64,000 bases of DNA. It comes from Catenulispora acidiphila DSM 44928. GTDB taxonomy: Bacteria > Actinomycetota > Actinomycetes > Streptomycetales > Catenulisporaceae. The number at the start of each line of letters is the position of its first letter. The first letter of the stretch is position 1. Of this stretch, positions 24,357-31,757 are shown piece after piece. The stretch lies in contig NC_013131.1 of NCBI RefSeq assembly GCF_000024025.1, forward strand, positions 7,440,001 to 7,504,000, written 5' to 3'. The position numbers and the translations under genes are program-made. The notes under the pieces are model-generated. The model worked only from the letters and a program-made list of their open reading frames with translations. It made no database searches and was not told where the DNA came from.

Positions 24357-24887
24357 ATGCGGGACTCACAGAGCTTTGATGACTTCTATTTGGCCAGCGT
24401 GCGTCGGGTGACCAGTTATGTCCATGCGTGGACGGGGAACCTGGCCGACGCCGAGGACATCGTGCAGGAGGCGTTCGCCAAGGCGTGGCAGCACTGGGGC
24501 AAGGTCGGCGGGTATGCGGACCCGGAGGGCTGGGTGCGTACGGTCGCCTTCCGGCACCGGGTCAGCGTGTGGCGCAAAGCCACGACCAGGCTCACGGCCC
24601 ACCGCCTGCACGGGCCGCCGGGCGACGAGCCCGAAGTCAGCCCGGACTACGTGGCGATCATCGCCGCGCTGCGCAAGATCCCGGAGGCTGAGCGGCGGGC
24701 GATCGTCTTGCACCACATCGTCGGGCTCACGGTGGAGGACGTCGCCGCCGAAACCGGCGTCGCGCAGGGGACCGTCAAAGCCCGGCTGCACCGGGGACGG
24801 CACCGGCTGTCCGGGCATTTGACCATCGACGATCCCGTCGGCCGGTCGCAGGAATCGATACGGAAGGAGATGCACGGCCATGAATGA
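24357..24887 (+). CDS. ECF sigma factor, SigE/SigM-like (SigE family of actinobacteria)
   Basis: 176 residues from ATG 24357. Region 2: FDDFYLASVRRVTSYVHAWT, NLADAEDIVQEAFAKAWQHW and GYADPEGWVRTVAFRHRVSV. Region 4: ALRKIPEAERRAIVLHHIVG and LTVEDVAAETGVAQGTVKAR, then LHRGRHRLSGHL. The D-A-E-D-I-V-Q-E-A-F signature is typical of SigE-type ECF factors in actinobacteria that lack a classic zinc anti-sigma. It overlaps the next gene's ATG by 8 bases, making that membrane protein its likely partner. Confidence 0.88.
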   Translation: MRDSQSFDDFYLASVRRVTSYVHAWTGNLADAEDIVQEAFAKAWQHWGKVGGYADPEGWVRTVAFRHRVSVWRKATTRLTAHRLHGPPGDEPEVSPDYVAIIAALRKIPEAERRAIVLHHIVGLTVEDVAAETGVAQGTVKARLHRGRHRLSGHLTIDDPVGRSQESIRKEMHGHE

Positions 24888-25764
24888 CCTCTTCGACACG
24901 GCTCGGTCCGGCGCCCGGGATCTGGCCGGGCGGCTCACGCCGCCCAGTGCCGCGGCCGTGCGGGCCCGTGGCGACGTCCGGCGGCGCCGCACGGCGGTCG
25001 CGGCCACCCTGGCCCTGGCCGGGACGGTCGCGGTGGGCGGCGTCGCCTTCGCCGCGAGCGGCTCCGGGCGCCACGACCGGAGTGAGCTCAGGCCCGGAAC
25101 CACGGCCACGCCCAGCGGCGCGGGAACGCCTAGCAGCGCGGGTACGCCAAGCAGTACGAGCTCAAGCACTGCGAGCCCGACACAACCGTCGACACCGCGT
25201 TCGTCGCCGTCCTCATCGGCGGCGACCAGCCCCAACGCTCCCACCACGACTGCGACGACGAGCACGCGGAGCGCCGCGCCGCCGCCGTCGTCGCCATCGT
25301 CGACCTCGCCCGCGACCTGCGCGCCGGGTGTCCTGGCCGTCACCCACAGCCCATGGACCGGCCGGACCGGCCACATCATCGGCCTGCTTGTCTTCCAGAA
25401 CACGGGTTCGGCGCCGTGCCGTGTCTCCGGGTACCCGCGGGTGAGCGGCCTCGACGAGGGAACGACCACGACCACGGCCGCCCACACGCTCTCAGGATGG
25501 GCCGGGCCGCAGCTCACTGCGATCCCGTCGGTCGACCTCGCCCCGGGCGGGTACGCCTCGGCGGGGATCGAGTGGCAGAACAGTACCGATGCCGGTGGCA
25601 AGTGCGCCTTGGTCGCGGAGTTCGACGTCATACCGCCCGCCGGCGGGAACCCGACGCGGATCCCGGTCGGGACCCCCAGCTTGACCGACGGCCCGGCCTG
25701 CGCGTCGTTCCAGGTCCATCCGCTCGTCGCCGGCGTCGACCCCTCCTACGGCTACACCCCCTGA
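24880..25764 (+). CDS. membrane-anchored protein with Ser/Thr-rich linker and DUF4232-like domain
   Basis: 294 residues. A short cytoplasmic start (MNDLFDTARSGARDLAGRLT) and one membrane span (TAVAATLALAGTVAVGGVAF) are followed by a ~90-residue Ser/Thr/Pro linker. The external domain has two Cys pairs, with GLLVFQNTGSAPCRVSGYPR and ending PACASFQVHPLVAGVDPSY, as in DUF4232 lipoproteins. Overlapping the sigma factor gene, it may be a sensor or anti-sigma-like partner, but no zinc-binding anti-sigma motif is seen in the cytoplasmic stub. Topology is predicted, the regulatory role inferred. Confidence 0.75.
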   Translation: MNDLFDTARSGARDLAGRLTPPSAAAVRARGDVRRRRTAVAATLALAGTVAVGGVAFAASGSGRHDRSELRPGTTATPSGAGTPSSAGTPSSTSSSTASPTQPSTPRSSPSSSAATSPNAPTTTATTSTRSAAPPPSSPSSTSPATCAPGVLAVTHSPWTGRTGHIIGLLVFQNTGSAPCRVSGYPRVSGLDEGTTTTTAAHTLSGWAGPQLTAIPSVDLAPGGYASAGIEWQNSTDAGGKCALVAEFDVIPPAGGNPTRIPVGTPSLTDGPACASFQVHPLVAGVDPSYGYTP

Positions 25765-25798
25765 AAACCGCCTCGGCGGCCCCAGCCCGGCCCATCCC

Positions 25799-26164
25799 GT
25801 GAACACGAACCGACCCCCGGCGCCGCACCAGGTCAGCACATCCGACCACGAGGACGAGGCCGAGAGGTTGCTCACCGGCTACATGTTCGGCCCGCACGAG
25901 TGGTCGGCGCCGCTGTGCGACCTCAGCGCCGGGGAGCTCCGCCGGCTGCTGCTCGACGAGCCGACGAACGATCTGGCGTTCGAGTCCCTGAACGTCGTTG
26001 GGGAAGCGCTCCGCGAGTTCATCGGCACAGCGGTGATGGTCAGCCACGACCGGTACTTCGCCGAACAGGTCGGCTTCACCGGGATCTGGGAGGCCGGGAC
26101 GGCGCCGCCTGCCGCCGCACTCATCGAAGGCCTCGCCGCTCGCGGAACGGCGCGGAACAGCTGA
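25799..26164 (+). pseudogene. ABC-F ATPase remnant with internal deletion
   Basis: 121 codons from the last third of an ABC-F protein. The signature LSAGELRR is joined directly to the Walker B text LLLDEPTNDLAFESLNVVGE, then GTAVMVSHDRYFAEQVGFT with the switch His. Normally ~15-20 residues separate signature and Walker B; these are missing, as are both Walker A motifs and the whole first ATPase domain. It cannot bind ATP as an ABC-F enzyme, so it is a decaying gene. Confidence 0.8.
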
Positions 26165-26231
26165 GGAACGGCATGGAACGCCCTCAAGACGACACGTCAA
26201 TCTTCGAGGGGAGAAAGTCCGTGACCAGCCC

Positions 26232-26792
26232 ATGAAACGCCTCCGCAATGCCATATTCGCCGCCGGCTTCGCGGCCGTCGCGTCCGGTGTTTTTGGGGCG
26301 GCGACTGTCGCACACGCTTCGACCAGCGGACCGCTGACGATCTCCAACTTCGGGACCAACCAATGCCTCCAACCGGTCGGGGAATCGACCGCAGCGGGGG
26401 CAGCGATCGTCCAGGAGCCGTGCGACGGCAGCCCCGCCCAGACCTGGTTCGAGTATCCCGTCGGCGGGACCATCGGCCACTACAAGAACAGCTACAGCGG
26501 GCTGTGCCTCGACGCCAGAGGGAGCGCTGTCAACGGCACCCCGGTTCAGCAGTGGGTGTGCAACGGCATCAGCAACGAGAACTGGGAATACCCAGACGTC
26601 CCGTCAGACGACGTTCCGCCGCTGATCTCCCGGGTTTCCGGGACCAGCACCCACTGCCTCGACGTTCCCGGCGCGCAGAACACCCCCGGGCTCGCCATGC
26701 AGATCTACCGCTGCAACGGCTCCGAGGCGCAGCTGTGGTGGCAGTGGCCACCTACCCCGCCAAGCATCAACCTTGAGAAGGGACTGACATGA
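26232..26792 (+). CDS. secreted ricin-type beta-trefoil lectin 1
   Basis: 186 residues with a Sec signal peptide (MKRLRNAIFAAGFAAVASGV, cleavage near AHA-ST). The mature protein is one beta-trefoil with three repeats: TNQCLQPVGESTAAGAAIVQ, GLCLDARGSAVNGTPVQQWV and THCLDVPGAQNTPGLAMQIY, each ending in a Q-x-W-like motif (QTWF, ENWEY, QLWWQW). Expected to bind sugars outside the cell. Its stop overlaps the ATG of a paralogue (ATGA), so the two are made together. Confidence 0.82.
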   Translation: MKRLRNAIFAAGFAAVASGVFGAATVAHASTSGPLTISNFGTNQCLQPVGESTAAGAAIVQEPCDGSPAQTWFEYPVGGTIGHYKNSYSGLCLDARGSAVNGTPVQQWVCNGISNENWEYPDVPSDDVPPLISRVSGTSTHCLDVPGAQNTPGLAMQIYRCNGSEAQLWWQWPPTPPSINLEKGLT

Positions 26793-27289
26793 TCAAGCAC
26801 CGTCACGCCGCGCTGGCCCTCGTCGCCGCGATCGCCGCCAGCGGTCTGGCGGCCTCGGCCCCGGCCCACGCCGAGGACCCGATCGTCAAACTCGTGAGCT
26901 CCCAGAACGGCAAGTGCCTGCAGCCGGTCAACGGCTCGCTGCTCCAGGGGGACGCGGTCGTGCAGATGACCTGCAACGGCAGCCGCGCCCAGCAGTGGAC
27001 GGTCACGGGGATCTCCTCGACGGCCGTCCACCTGGTCAACCGGAACAGCCAGCTGTGCCTCGACGCCCGCGGCGGGGCCGTCAACGGCACGCCGATCCAG
27101 CAGTGGACGTGCAACTCGATCTCCAACGAGAAGTGGGGCTTCGGCATCACGAACAACCTTTTGGTGTCGTTCGTCGCCGGCACCGCCAGCCATTGCATCG
27201 CCACGCCGGGATTCCCGGACGGCCTGCCGATGGAGCTGCGGTTCTGCGACAGTAACTCGTCGCAGCTCTGGAGCCGTCCCGCCGGCTGA
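26789..27289 (+). CDS. secreted ricin-type beta-trefoil lectin 2
   Basis: 166 residues, Sec signal (MIKHRHAALALVAAIAASGL, cleavage near AHA-ED). Trefoil repeats GKCLQPVNGSLLQGDAVVQM, QLCLDARGGAVNGTPIQQWT and SHCIATPGFPDGLPMELRFC. Clearly a tandem duplicate of lectin 1: both share CLDAR-G-AVNGTP and the CN.ISNE..W segment. No catalytic domain is attached, so these are free-standing lectins. Two hairpins directly behind the stop end the operon. Confidence 0.82.
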   Translation: MIKHRHAALALVAAIAASGLAASAPAHAEDPIVKLVSSQNGKCLQPVNGSLLQGDAVVQMTCNGSRAQQWTVTGISSTAVHLVNRNSQLCLDARGGAVNGTPIQQWTCNSISNEKWGFGITNNLLVSFVAGTASHCIATPGFPDGLPMELRFCDSNSSQLWSRPAG

Positions 27290-27297
27290 GGCAAGAC

Positions 27298-27318
27298 GAC
27301 GGCCCTCGGAGGGCCGTC
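27298..27318 (+). terminator. hairpin after the lectin pair
   Basis: GACGGCCCTC, one base, then the exact complement, followed by AGAAAATGAA. Ten bases after the lectin 2 stop. Confidence 0.6.
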
Positions 27319-27326
27319 AGAAAATG

Positions 27327-27368
27327 AACGGTGTTCCCGTACCCCGCCGAGGGGTAAGGAACACCGTT
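27327..27368. terminator. bidirectional terminator
   Basis: 11-base arms AACGGTGTTCC / GGAACACCGTT with a nested TACCCC-GCCGA-GGGGTA stem. It sits between the convergent lectin and tetratricopeptide genes. Confidence 0.75.
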
Positions 27369-27372
27369 CGCT

Positions 27373-29322
27373 TCAAAGCCGGTAGGAGCAGGACGTGCCG
27401 GTCCGCACGGCAGTCGCCAGGTGTTCGCCGATCACAGCGTCGACTTCGGTGACATGGGCGACGGCTCGGCGGATCGCTTTGGTCGCCGCGACCCGGGCCC
27501 GCTCGCCGCTCTGGACGAACCGTCGCGGACGGCTGCCGATCCCTGTCGCGTCGGCCAGCTCGGCGACCAGCCAGTCGCGCTCGACCCGCGAGGCCGACAC
27601 GGACTCGTCGTCGCCCCGGCGTTCCAGCTCGTCCATCTCCCCCGACAGCTCCAAGAGCCGTCGGCGGTACTGCTTGACCGCCATAGGATCGAGAACGGAC
27701 TGCGCTGACAGGTTCACCGCTTCGTCACGCACCGAGGCACCCGCTGTGCCGCTCAGCGCGGACACCCCCGCGACCAGGTCGAGAGCGCGGATTTCCTGCC
27801 CGGGATTGGCGATCAGCACCGCCAGGTGCAGCATCCCGACACTGTCCTTGACGACGGCCGTACGCGGCCCCAAGGCGAGGTGCCAAGAGCGGCCCGCTCG
27901 CACGCACACGGCCTGCAAGGGTCCTGGTTTGCTCGCGACGCCGCCCGGCAATGCGACGCCGAGGGCGGTGGCCTCCTGGTCGGCGGCGGCGAGTTCGAGC
28001 TGAACGACAGGGGCATCCTGCGGCTGTGCGCGGAGAGCGAGTGCCTGCGCATAGCGTGCGCGGGAAATCGCAGCGGCGGGCCAGTGCTCCAACCCGAGGT
28101 TCTGCTGAACCGCTTCGCGCAAGTGGTCCACAGCTCTGTCGACGTCGCCGGCTGTCAGGGACGCGAGGCCCAAGGCCTGGTGGACCGATCCGAAACAGGC
28201 CACCCCGAGGCTGACTATCGCTGGCAGGTTGCCGAACGGCGCCAGCATCTCATAGGCCCGCGACGCGGTCTCGGCGTCCCCCAGCAGGTGCGCGGCCTCC
28301 ACGATGCCGGTCATCGTCACCAACCAGCTGCTGGACCGCGGCAGGTCCTCGCGATCGCAGCCACGGAGCGCGGACAGCAGGCCGACCGCCCTCCGACGGT
28401 CTCCGGTCATCGCCGCGGCCACGGCCAGCGCCGCCGAACACGCGTTGTCCACGACGCTCAGCGACGGGGAGTGGACCAGATCCTCCATCAGCGGAAGCAG
28501 CTCGGGCAGCCGGCCCTGGTACCACCGGATCGCGACCAGCTGCGCGCAGTACCACGCGGTGGCGTCGACGTCGCCAGCCGCTGTCCCGCGCTCGTGGCAG
28601 AGGGCCGCCAGCTTTTCGGCCCGGTCGAAGTCCCCTTCGCGAAGGGCGAGCATCACGTCGATCGCGCTCACCACGAACCCGACCGCGAGATGGTCGTCAC
28701 GGGCCGTGTGGTCGCGCAGCTCGCCGAGCCGCCGCCGAGCGTGCGGGTCGCCGTCGAGGAACAGATCGACCGTCTGCCACAGCAGGCCCATCAGCAGATG
28801 GCTGCGCCGCCCGGAGGCGACGGCCTCCCGCACGAGCTCGTCGGCCAGTTCCCGCCGCAGCGGGCCCTGGCCGGGACCCAGCAGACAGTGGTGGGCCAGG
28901 TTCAGCACCTCGGCGCGCGCCTCGGGATCCAGCAGCTTCCGCGCCTCGTCGAGCACCGCGAGGATCTCGGCGTGCCCGCCGTGGCGGTAGTCGGACTCGG
29001 CGGCCAGCCGTGCCCTGAGACGGACGCCGAGTACGGACTGCGGATCGACCTGCGCCAAAGCACCTCGCAGACGCGTCTGGAGCGATGCCCAGCCCGCCGC
29101 CGTCCGGTCCTCATGGACCCACAGACCACCGATCCCCAACACGGCGACGGCCATCGCCCGAACATCCCCCGCATCCGCGGCCATCTGATACGCCGCCTCG
29201 AAACGCTGCCGCGCGGCTGCCAGATCGCCGTCGCGGTCCTGGGTGTATCGACCCGCCGCGAGGAATGCTCCCCGGTCTTCGGCCGGCGCGTCCGGTGGCC
29301 TACCATCACGAATCGCGCTCAT
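27373..29322 (-). CDS. large tetratricopeptide protein with the C-terminal region of ATPase-type regulators
   Basis: 649 residues from ATG 29322 behind GGGGGGAAAAAG. Helical TPR-like repeats fill residues ~1-430 (for example AARQRFEAAYQMAADAGDVR and FDRAEKLAALCHERGTAAGD). The C-terminal part contains WHLALGPRTAVVKDSVGMLH and LAVLIANPGQEIRALDLV, then VKQYRRRLLELSGEMDELER and AVAHVTEVDAVIGEHLATAV, ending RTGTSCSYRL. That C-terminal block is known from actinobacterial TPR proteins that follow AAA/adenylate cyclase or LuxR-type regulators; here no ATPase or DNA-binding domain precedes it. Likely a protein-interaction module in signalling; the partner is unknown. Confidence 0.65.
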   Translation of the reverse strand: MSAIRDGRPPDAPAEDRGAFLAAGRYTQDRDGDLAAARQRFEAAYQMAADAGDVRAMAVAVLGIGGLWVHEDRTAAGWASLQTRLRGALAQVDPQSVLGVRLRARLAAESDYRHGGHAEILAVLDEARKLLDPEARAEVLNLAHHCLLGPGQGPLRRELADELVREAVASGRRSHLLMGLLWQTVDLFLDGDPHARRRLGELRDHTARDDHLAVGFVVSAIDVMLALREGDFDRAEKLAALCHERGTAAGDVDATAWYCAQLVAIRWYQGRLPELLPLMEDLVHSPSLSVVDNACSAALAVAAAMTGDRRRAVGLLSALRGCDREDLPRSSSWLVTMTGIVEAAHLLGDAETASRAYEMLAPFGNLPAIVSLGVACFGSVHQALGLASLTAGDVDRAVDHLREAVQQNLGLEHWPAAAISRARYAQALALRAQPQDAPVVQLELAAADQEATALGVALPGGVASKPGPLQAVCVRAGRSWHLALGPRTAVVKDSVGMLHLAVLIANPGQEIRALDLVAGVSALSGTAGASVRDEAVNLSAQSVLDPMAVKQYRRRLLELSGEMDELERRGDDESVSASRVERDWLVAELADATGIGSRPRRFVQSGERARVAATKAIRRAVAHVTEVDAVIGEHLATAVRTGTSCSYRL

Positions 29323-29498
29323 CTTTTTCCCCCCGCAACCTCTTTCGCGGACCCGCAGCAGAGTTCTCCTCCTCCAGGGCCCTCTCCCTGTCATACTCAC
29401 GATTCGGGATGTTGTCATCGGCCCCGGGCGCTGACCTCCATGAGTCAGGACCCATGAATACGTCGCTGGTGTGACTGTCAAGGTCGGAAACTCGACCA
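29323..29498. other. gene-free upstream region
   Basis: Promoter-side sequence of the tetratricopeptide gene. No gene, palindrome or promoter I can name. Confidence 0.3.
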
Positions 29499-29740
29499 AT
29501 GGGCCTGACGTCGAGGTATCTCGCAGCATTATCGAGGTCTGCGGCCGTCGATTTGCTTTACCGGATCTTCGTGAACCTCCTGTCTTGGCTGGCGTTGCTG
29601 GCCCGTTCGCAGGCGTCGAAGAACCGTGAGATATTTCCTCCCGATCGAACGCGCCGTGCGTCCCGGATCGCCCGCGCTTCCAGCCTGTCCTGGTCGAAAA
29701 CGCCGATACTGGCGCTGGCCCGGGTCTTCGCGCCGGACAC
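29499..29740 (+). pseudogene. transposase/integrase N-terminal remnant
   Basis: Plus-strand text SRSAAVDLLYRIFVNLLSWL, ALLARSQASKN, then a garbled stretch and LSWSKTPILALARVF. This matches the start of a widespread actinobacterial integrase-core transposase ('LLY.IF..L..WL.LL.RS.ASKD.E.L.LRHE', then 'LSW.D...LA.L.R.LP'), but the E-x-L-x-L-R-H-E block is destroyed. No inverted repeats or catalytic core follow. A 51-bp part is repeated at 59001-59051. Confidence 0.7.
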
Positions 29741-29880
29741 AAGCCGACAGAAAACCGGCCGCCCTGGCGATCGCGGAGGACGACTACCCCGACAAGCTGA
29801 TTCGGGTCTCGACCTGGCAGCAGATCCGCGCTTTGAAGAAGGTACGCGCTCCTCTCTGAGAGGCCCTCTAGTTTGCGCAT
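29741..29880. other. debris with a short coding-like tail
   Basis: 29755-29859 on the plus strand reads KPAALAIAEDDYPDKLIRVS followed by TWQQIRALKKVRAPL and a stop, without a start. It is probably the end of another broken gene in the transposase debris. Family not recognised. Confidence 0.3.
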
Positions 29881-30051
29881 CTAACGGTGAGACGAACCGT
29901 CGGACGAGTGGTGGTTCGGATCCGCTGCTTGGGCAAGCGTGTCGTCGAGGATTCGTCGGGCGCTGATGGCGTAGCGCATGGCGGTGGCACGATCGACGCC
30001 ATCGACCATGAGCTCTCCACCATGTGCTGACGCGAGATCACGTACGTGCAC
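29881..30051 (-). CDS. small hypothetical protein or fragment
   Basis: 56 codons from GTG 30051: VHVRDLASAHGGELMVDGVD, then RATAMRYAISARRILDDTLA and QAADPNHHSSDGSSHR. The helical middle has gene-like composition. There is no clear ribosome site and a strong hairpin lies just upstream, so it may be a fragment of a larger lost gene. Not recognised. Confidence 0.3.
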   Translation of the reverse strand: MHVRDLASAHGGELMVDGVDRATAMRYAISARRILDDTLAQAADPNHHSSDGSSHR

Positions 30052-30057
30052 GGCAAT

Positions 30058-30089
30058 TGGGGCGCGCGCCGTCAGCGGCGCGCGCCCCA
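30058..30089. terminator. strong terminator at the left end of the polyketide cluster
   Basis: Perfect 14-base arms TGGGGCGCGCGCCG and complement around a TCAG loop. It ends the minus-strand transaldolase/PPOX/DUF6081 operon. Confidence 0.75.
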
Positions 30090-30115
30090 CTTCCGGTCTC
30101 TGCCCGGTGTCGTGG

Positions 30116-31315
30116 TCAGACTCCGGCGGTCTGGTGCAGCGCGGTGGCGGCCGCGTCTCGTACCGCGTGCCAGGCGATGCGGGAGCGGCGTGCGGCTGCG
30201 GTGCGCAGGGCGGTGGCGACGTCGTCGAAGTCGATGCCGACGTCGCGGAGGTCGGCGAGGGTTTGCTCGGCGTTCTTCAGGTGTGCGCCGTGCAGGGTGT
30301 CGTCGGTGATGGGGTCGGATTCGGCGACGATGCCCATCGTGGCTTCGGTCATCGCGGTGGCGACGCCGGGGGCTACCAGGGTGTCGACGTAGAGAGTCTC
30401 GGAGTAGTAGGGGTCGCGGGCTCGGGTGGCTGACCACAGCAGGAGTGGCGGGCGGGCGCCGGCGGCTGCCAGCGGTTTCCAGCGCTCGGCGCGGAGGGTT
30501 TCTTCGTGGGCTGCGAAGGTGGTGCGGGCCAGGGCCACTGCGGTGCGGCCGCGGAAGGAGGCCGAGCGGTCGGTGGCGATGGCCCAGAGGCGTTTGTCGA
30601 CTTCGGTGTCGGTGTGGCTCAGGGCGAAGCCGATCGCGCCGGGGAGCTTGCTCAGGTCGTGTCCGGCTGCGCGCGCCTTGTCCAGTCCGGCCACGTACGC
30701 CTCGACGGCCGCGCCGTGGGCGGCCGGGTCGGCGACCGGGCCGATCAGGATGCTGATTCCGTCGGCGAGCGCCGCGGTGGCCGCGGTCAGGCCCGCGGGG
30801 GTCGCGGGGATCGTCACCAGGAGGTTGGGGCGGGCGACCGCGGTGGTGAACCGGCGGACGGTCTGGCCGATGTGGTGCGCGGCGGTCTCGGTGTCGGCTT
30901 CGGTATCGGCTTCAGCGTCCGCTCCGGTGTCGGCTGCGGTGCCGGCTTCCGTCTCGGCTCCGGTCTCCGCCGCCGTCCCGTAATCCAGCTCGACCGCGAC
31001 CATGCCGGTCTGTCCGGGCCCGGCGGTGAACGCCGGCAGCACGACGTCGCAGGCTTCTTGGGCGTCGGTGGCGAGCAGGTCCAGGACGATCTCGGCGGGC
31101 TCGTGCCCGGCCAGGCCGGCGATCTGCTCCCGGTAGGCTCCCGCTTTCAGCGCCGGCAGCAGGCCGGCCGCGCCGAGGACCGCGCCGGTGACCGAGCGGC
31201 GCGCGACCAGGGAGGCCAGGCCGCGCTCGCGGATCCGGTCGCGGGCCAAGCCGTCGGCCCAGATGCCGTCGATCCGGGAGGCGAGCTGCCCCAGGCGTCC
31301 GTCCGTCGCGGTCAC
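30116..31315 (-). CDS. transaldolase homologue without the catalytic lysine
   Basis: 399 residues from GTG 31315, overlapping the previous stop (GTGA). Transaldolase text is clear: DGIWADGLARDRI, MVAVELDYG, ARPNLLVTIPATPAG, LSHTDTEVDKRL, ERWKPLAAAGARPPLLLWSA and YSETLYVDTLVAPGVATAM. In active enzymes the Schiff-base lysine sits in 'NLFIKIPAT'; here it is Thr (NLLVTIPAT, codon ACG), and the TTNP asparagine is also lost (VTGAVLGA). An acidic Glu/Asp/Thr/Ala insert of ~30 residues, encoded by 12-bp repeats, follows the VELD strand. It is predicted unable to do transaldol chemistry; a structural or altered role in the polyketide cluster is inferred. Confidence 0.8.
   Translation of the reverse strand: MTATDGRLGQLASRIDGIWADGLARDRIRERGLASLVARRSVTGAVLGAAGLLPALKAGAYREQIAGLAGHEPAEIVLDLLATDAQEACDVVLPAFTAGPGQTGMVAVELDYGTAAETGAETEAGTAADTGADAEADTEADTETAAHHIGQTVRRFTTAVARPNLLVTIPATPAGLTAATAALADGISILIGPVADPAAHGAAVEAYVAGLDKARAAGHDLSKLPGAIGFALSHTDTEVDKRLWAIATDRSASFRGRTAVALARTTFAAHEETLRAERWKPLAAAGARPPLLLWSATRARDPYYSETLYVDTLVAPGVATAMTEATMGIVAESDPITDDTLHGAHLKNAEQTLADLRDVGIDFDDVATALRTAAARRSRIAWHAVRDAAATALHQTAGV
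30884..30975. repeat. 12-bp minisatellite inside the transaldolase homologue
   Basis: About seven imperfect copies of a 12-base unit (GGTGTCGGCTTC on the plus strand), in frame, encoding the acidic Glu/Ala/Asp/Thr insert. The unit keeps the frame, so length variation would not break the gene. Confidence 0.65.
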
Positions 31316-31746
31316 CGGGCCCCCGCTCCGGCTTCGACGCTGCGCCGGACCATCGCCAGGTGCTCCTCGTCGATGCCCCAGGTGAACAGGCGCGCCGGGT
31401 GGATGCGGATCAGCTCGGGGCTGAGGAACTCCAGATCCGGCGGGACCGGCTGGTCCACCAGGGCCTCGGCCAGGCCGCGGATCTCGATGCCGCGCACCCG
31501 CCAGGGCCGCCGGGAGACGATGTCGTCCACGACGAAGGAGGCCTTGCCGTTGGCCCGGACGTTGCGGAACTTCTGGGTGGTGGCCATCGCGCGGCCGCCG
31601 ATGTCGATGGTCTGCAGCTCGGCGTTGTACCAGTAGACGACCGGGTTGTTCTGCAGCGAGCCGTTGTTCTGCATCGTGGCCAGGCGGCCGAGGCGCTGCG
31701 AGGCCAGGTATTCCAGTTCCTCTTCGGTGAAGACGGTGACGCCCAT
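31312..31746 (-). CDS. PPOX-class F420-dependent oxidoreductase 1
   Basis: 144 residues from ATG 31746 behind GGGAGGAAC. MGVTVFTEEELEYLASQRLG and RLATMQNNGSLQNNPVVYWY open the split barrel; IDIGGRAMATTQKFRNVRAN is the cofactor-binding loop (K-F-R-N-V). It closes with RRPWRVRGIEIRGLAEAL and LIRIHPARLFTWGI. Closely related to the 122-residue protein encoded at 35387, sharing Q-x-x-P-V, FRNVR and PWRVR-EIRG-AEAL. Probably an F420 or FMN reductase in tailoring; operon with the transaldolase homologue and DUF6081-like gene. Confidence 0.82.
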   Translation of the reverse strand: MGVTVFTEEELEYLASQRLGRLATMQNNGSLQNNPVVYWYNAELQTIDIGGRAMATTQKFRNVRANGKASFVVDDIVSRRPWRVRGIEIRGLAEALVDQPVPPDLEFLSPELIRIHPARLFTWGIDEEHLAMVRRSVEAGAGAR

Positions 31747-31757
31747 GGCGTTCCTCC

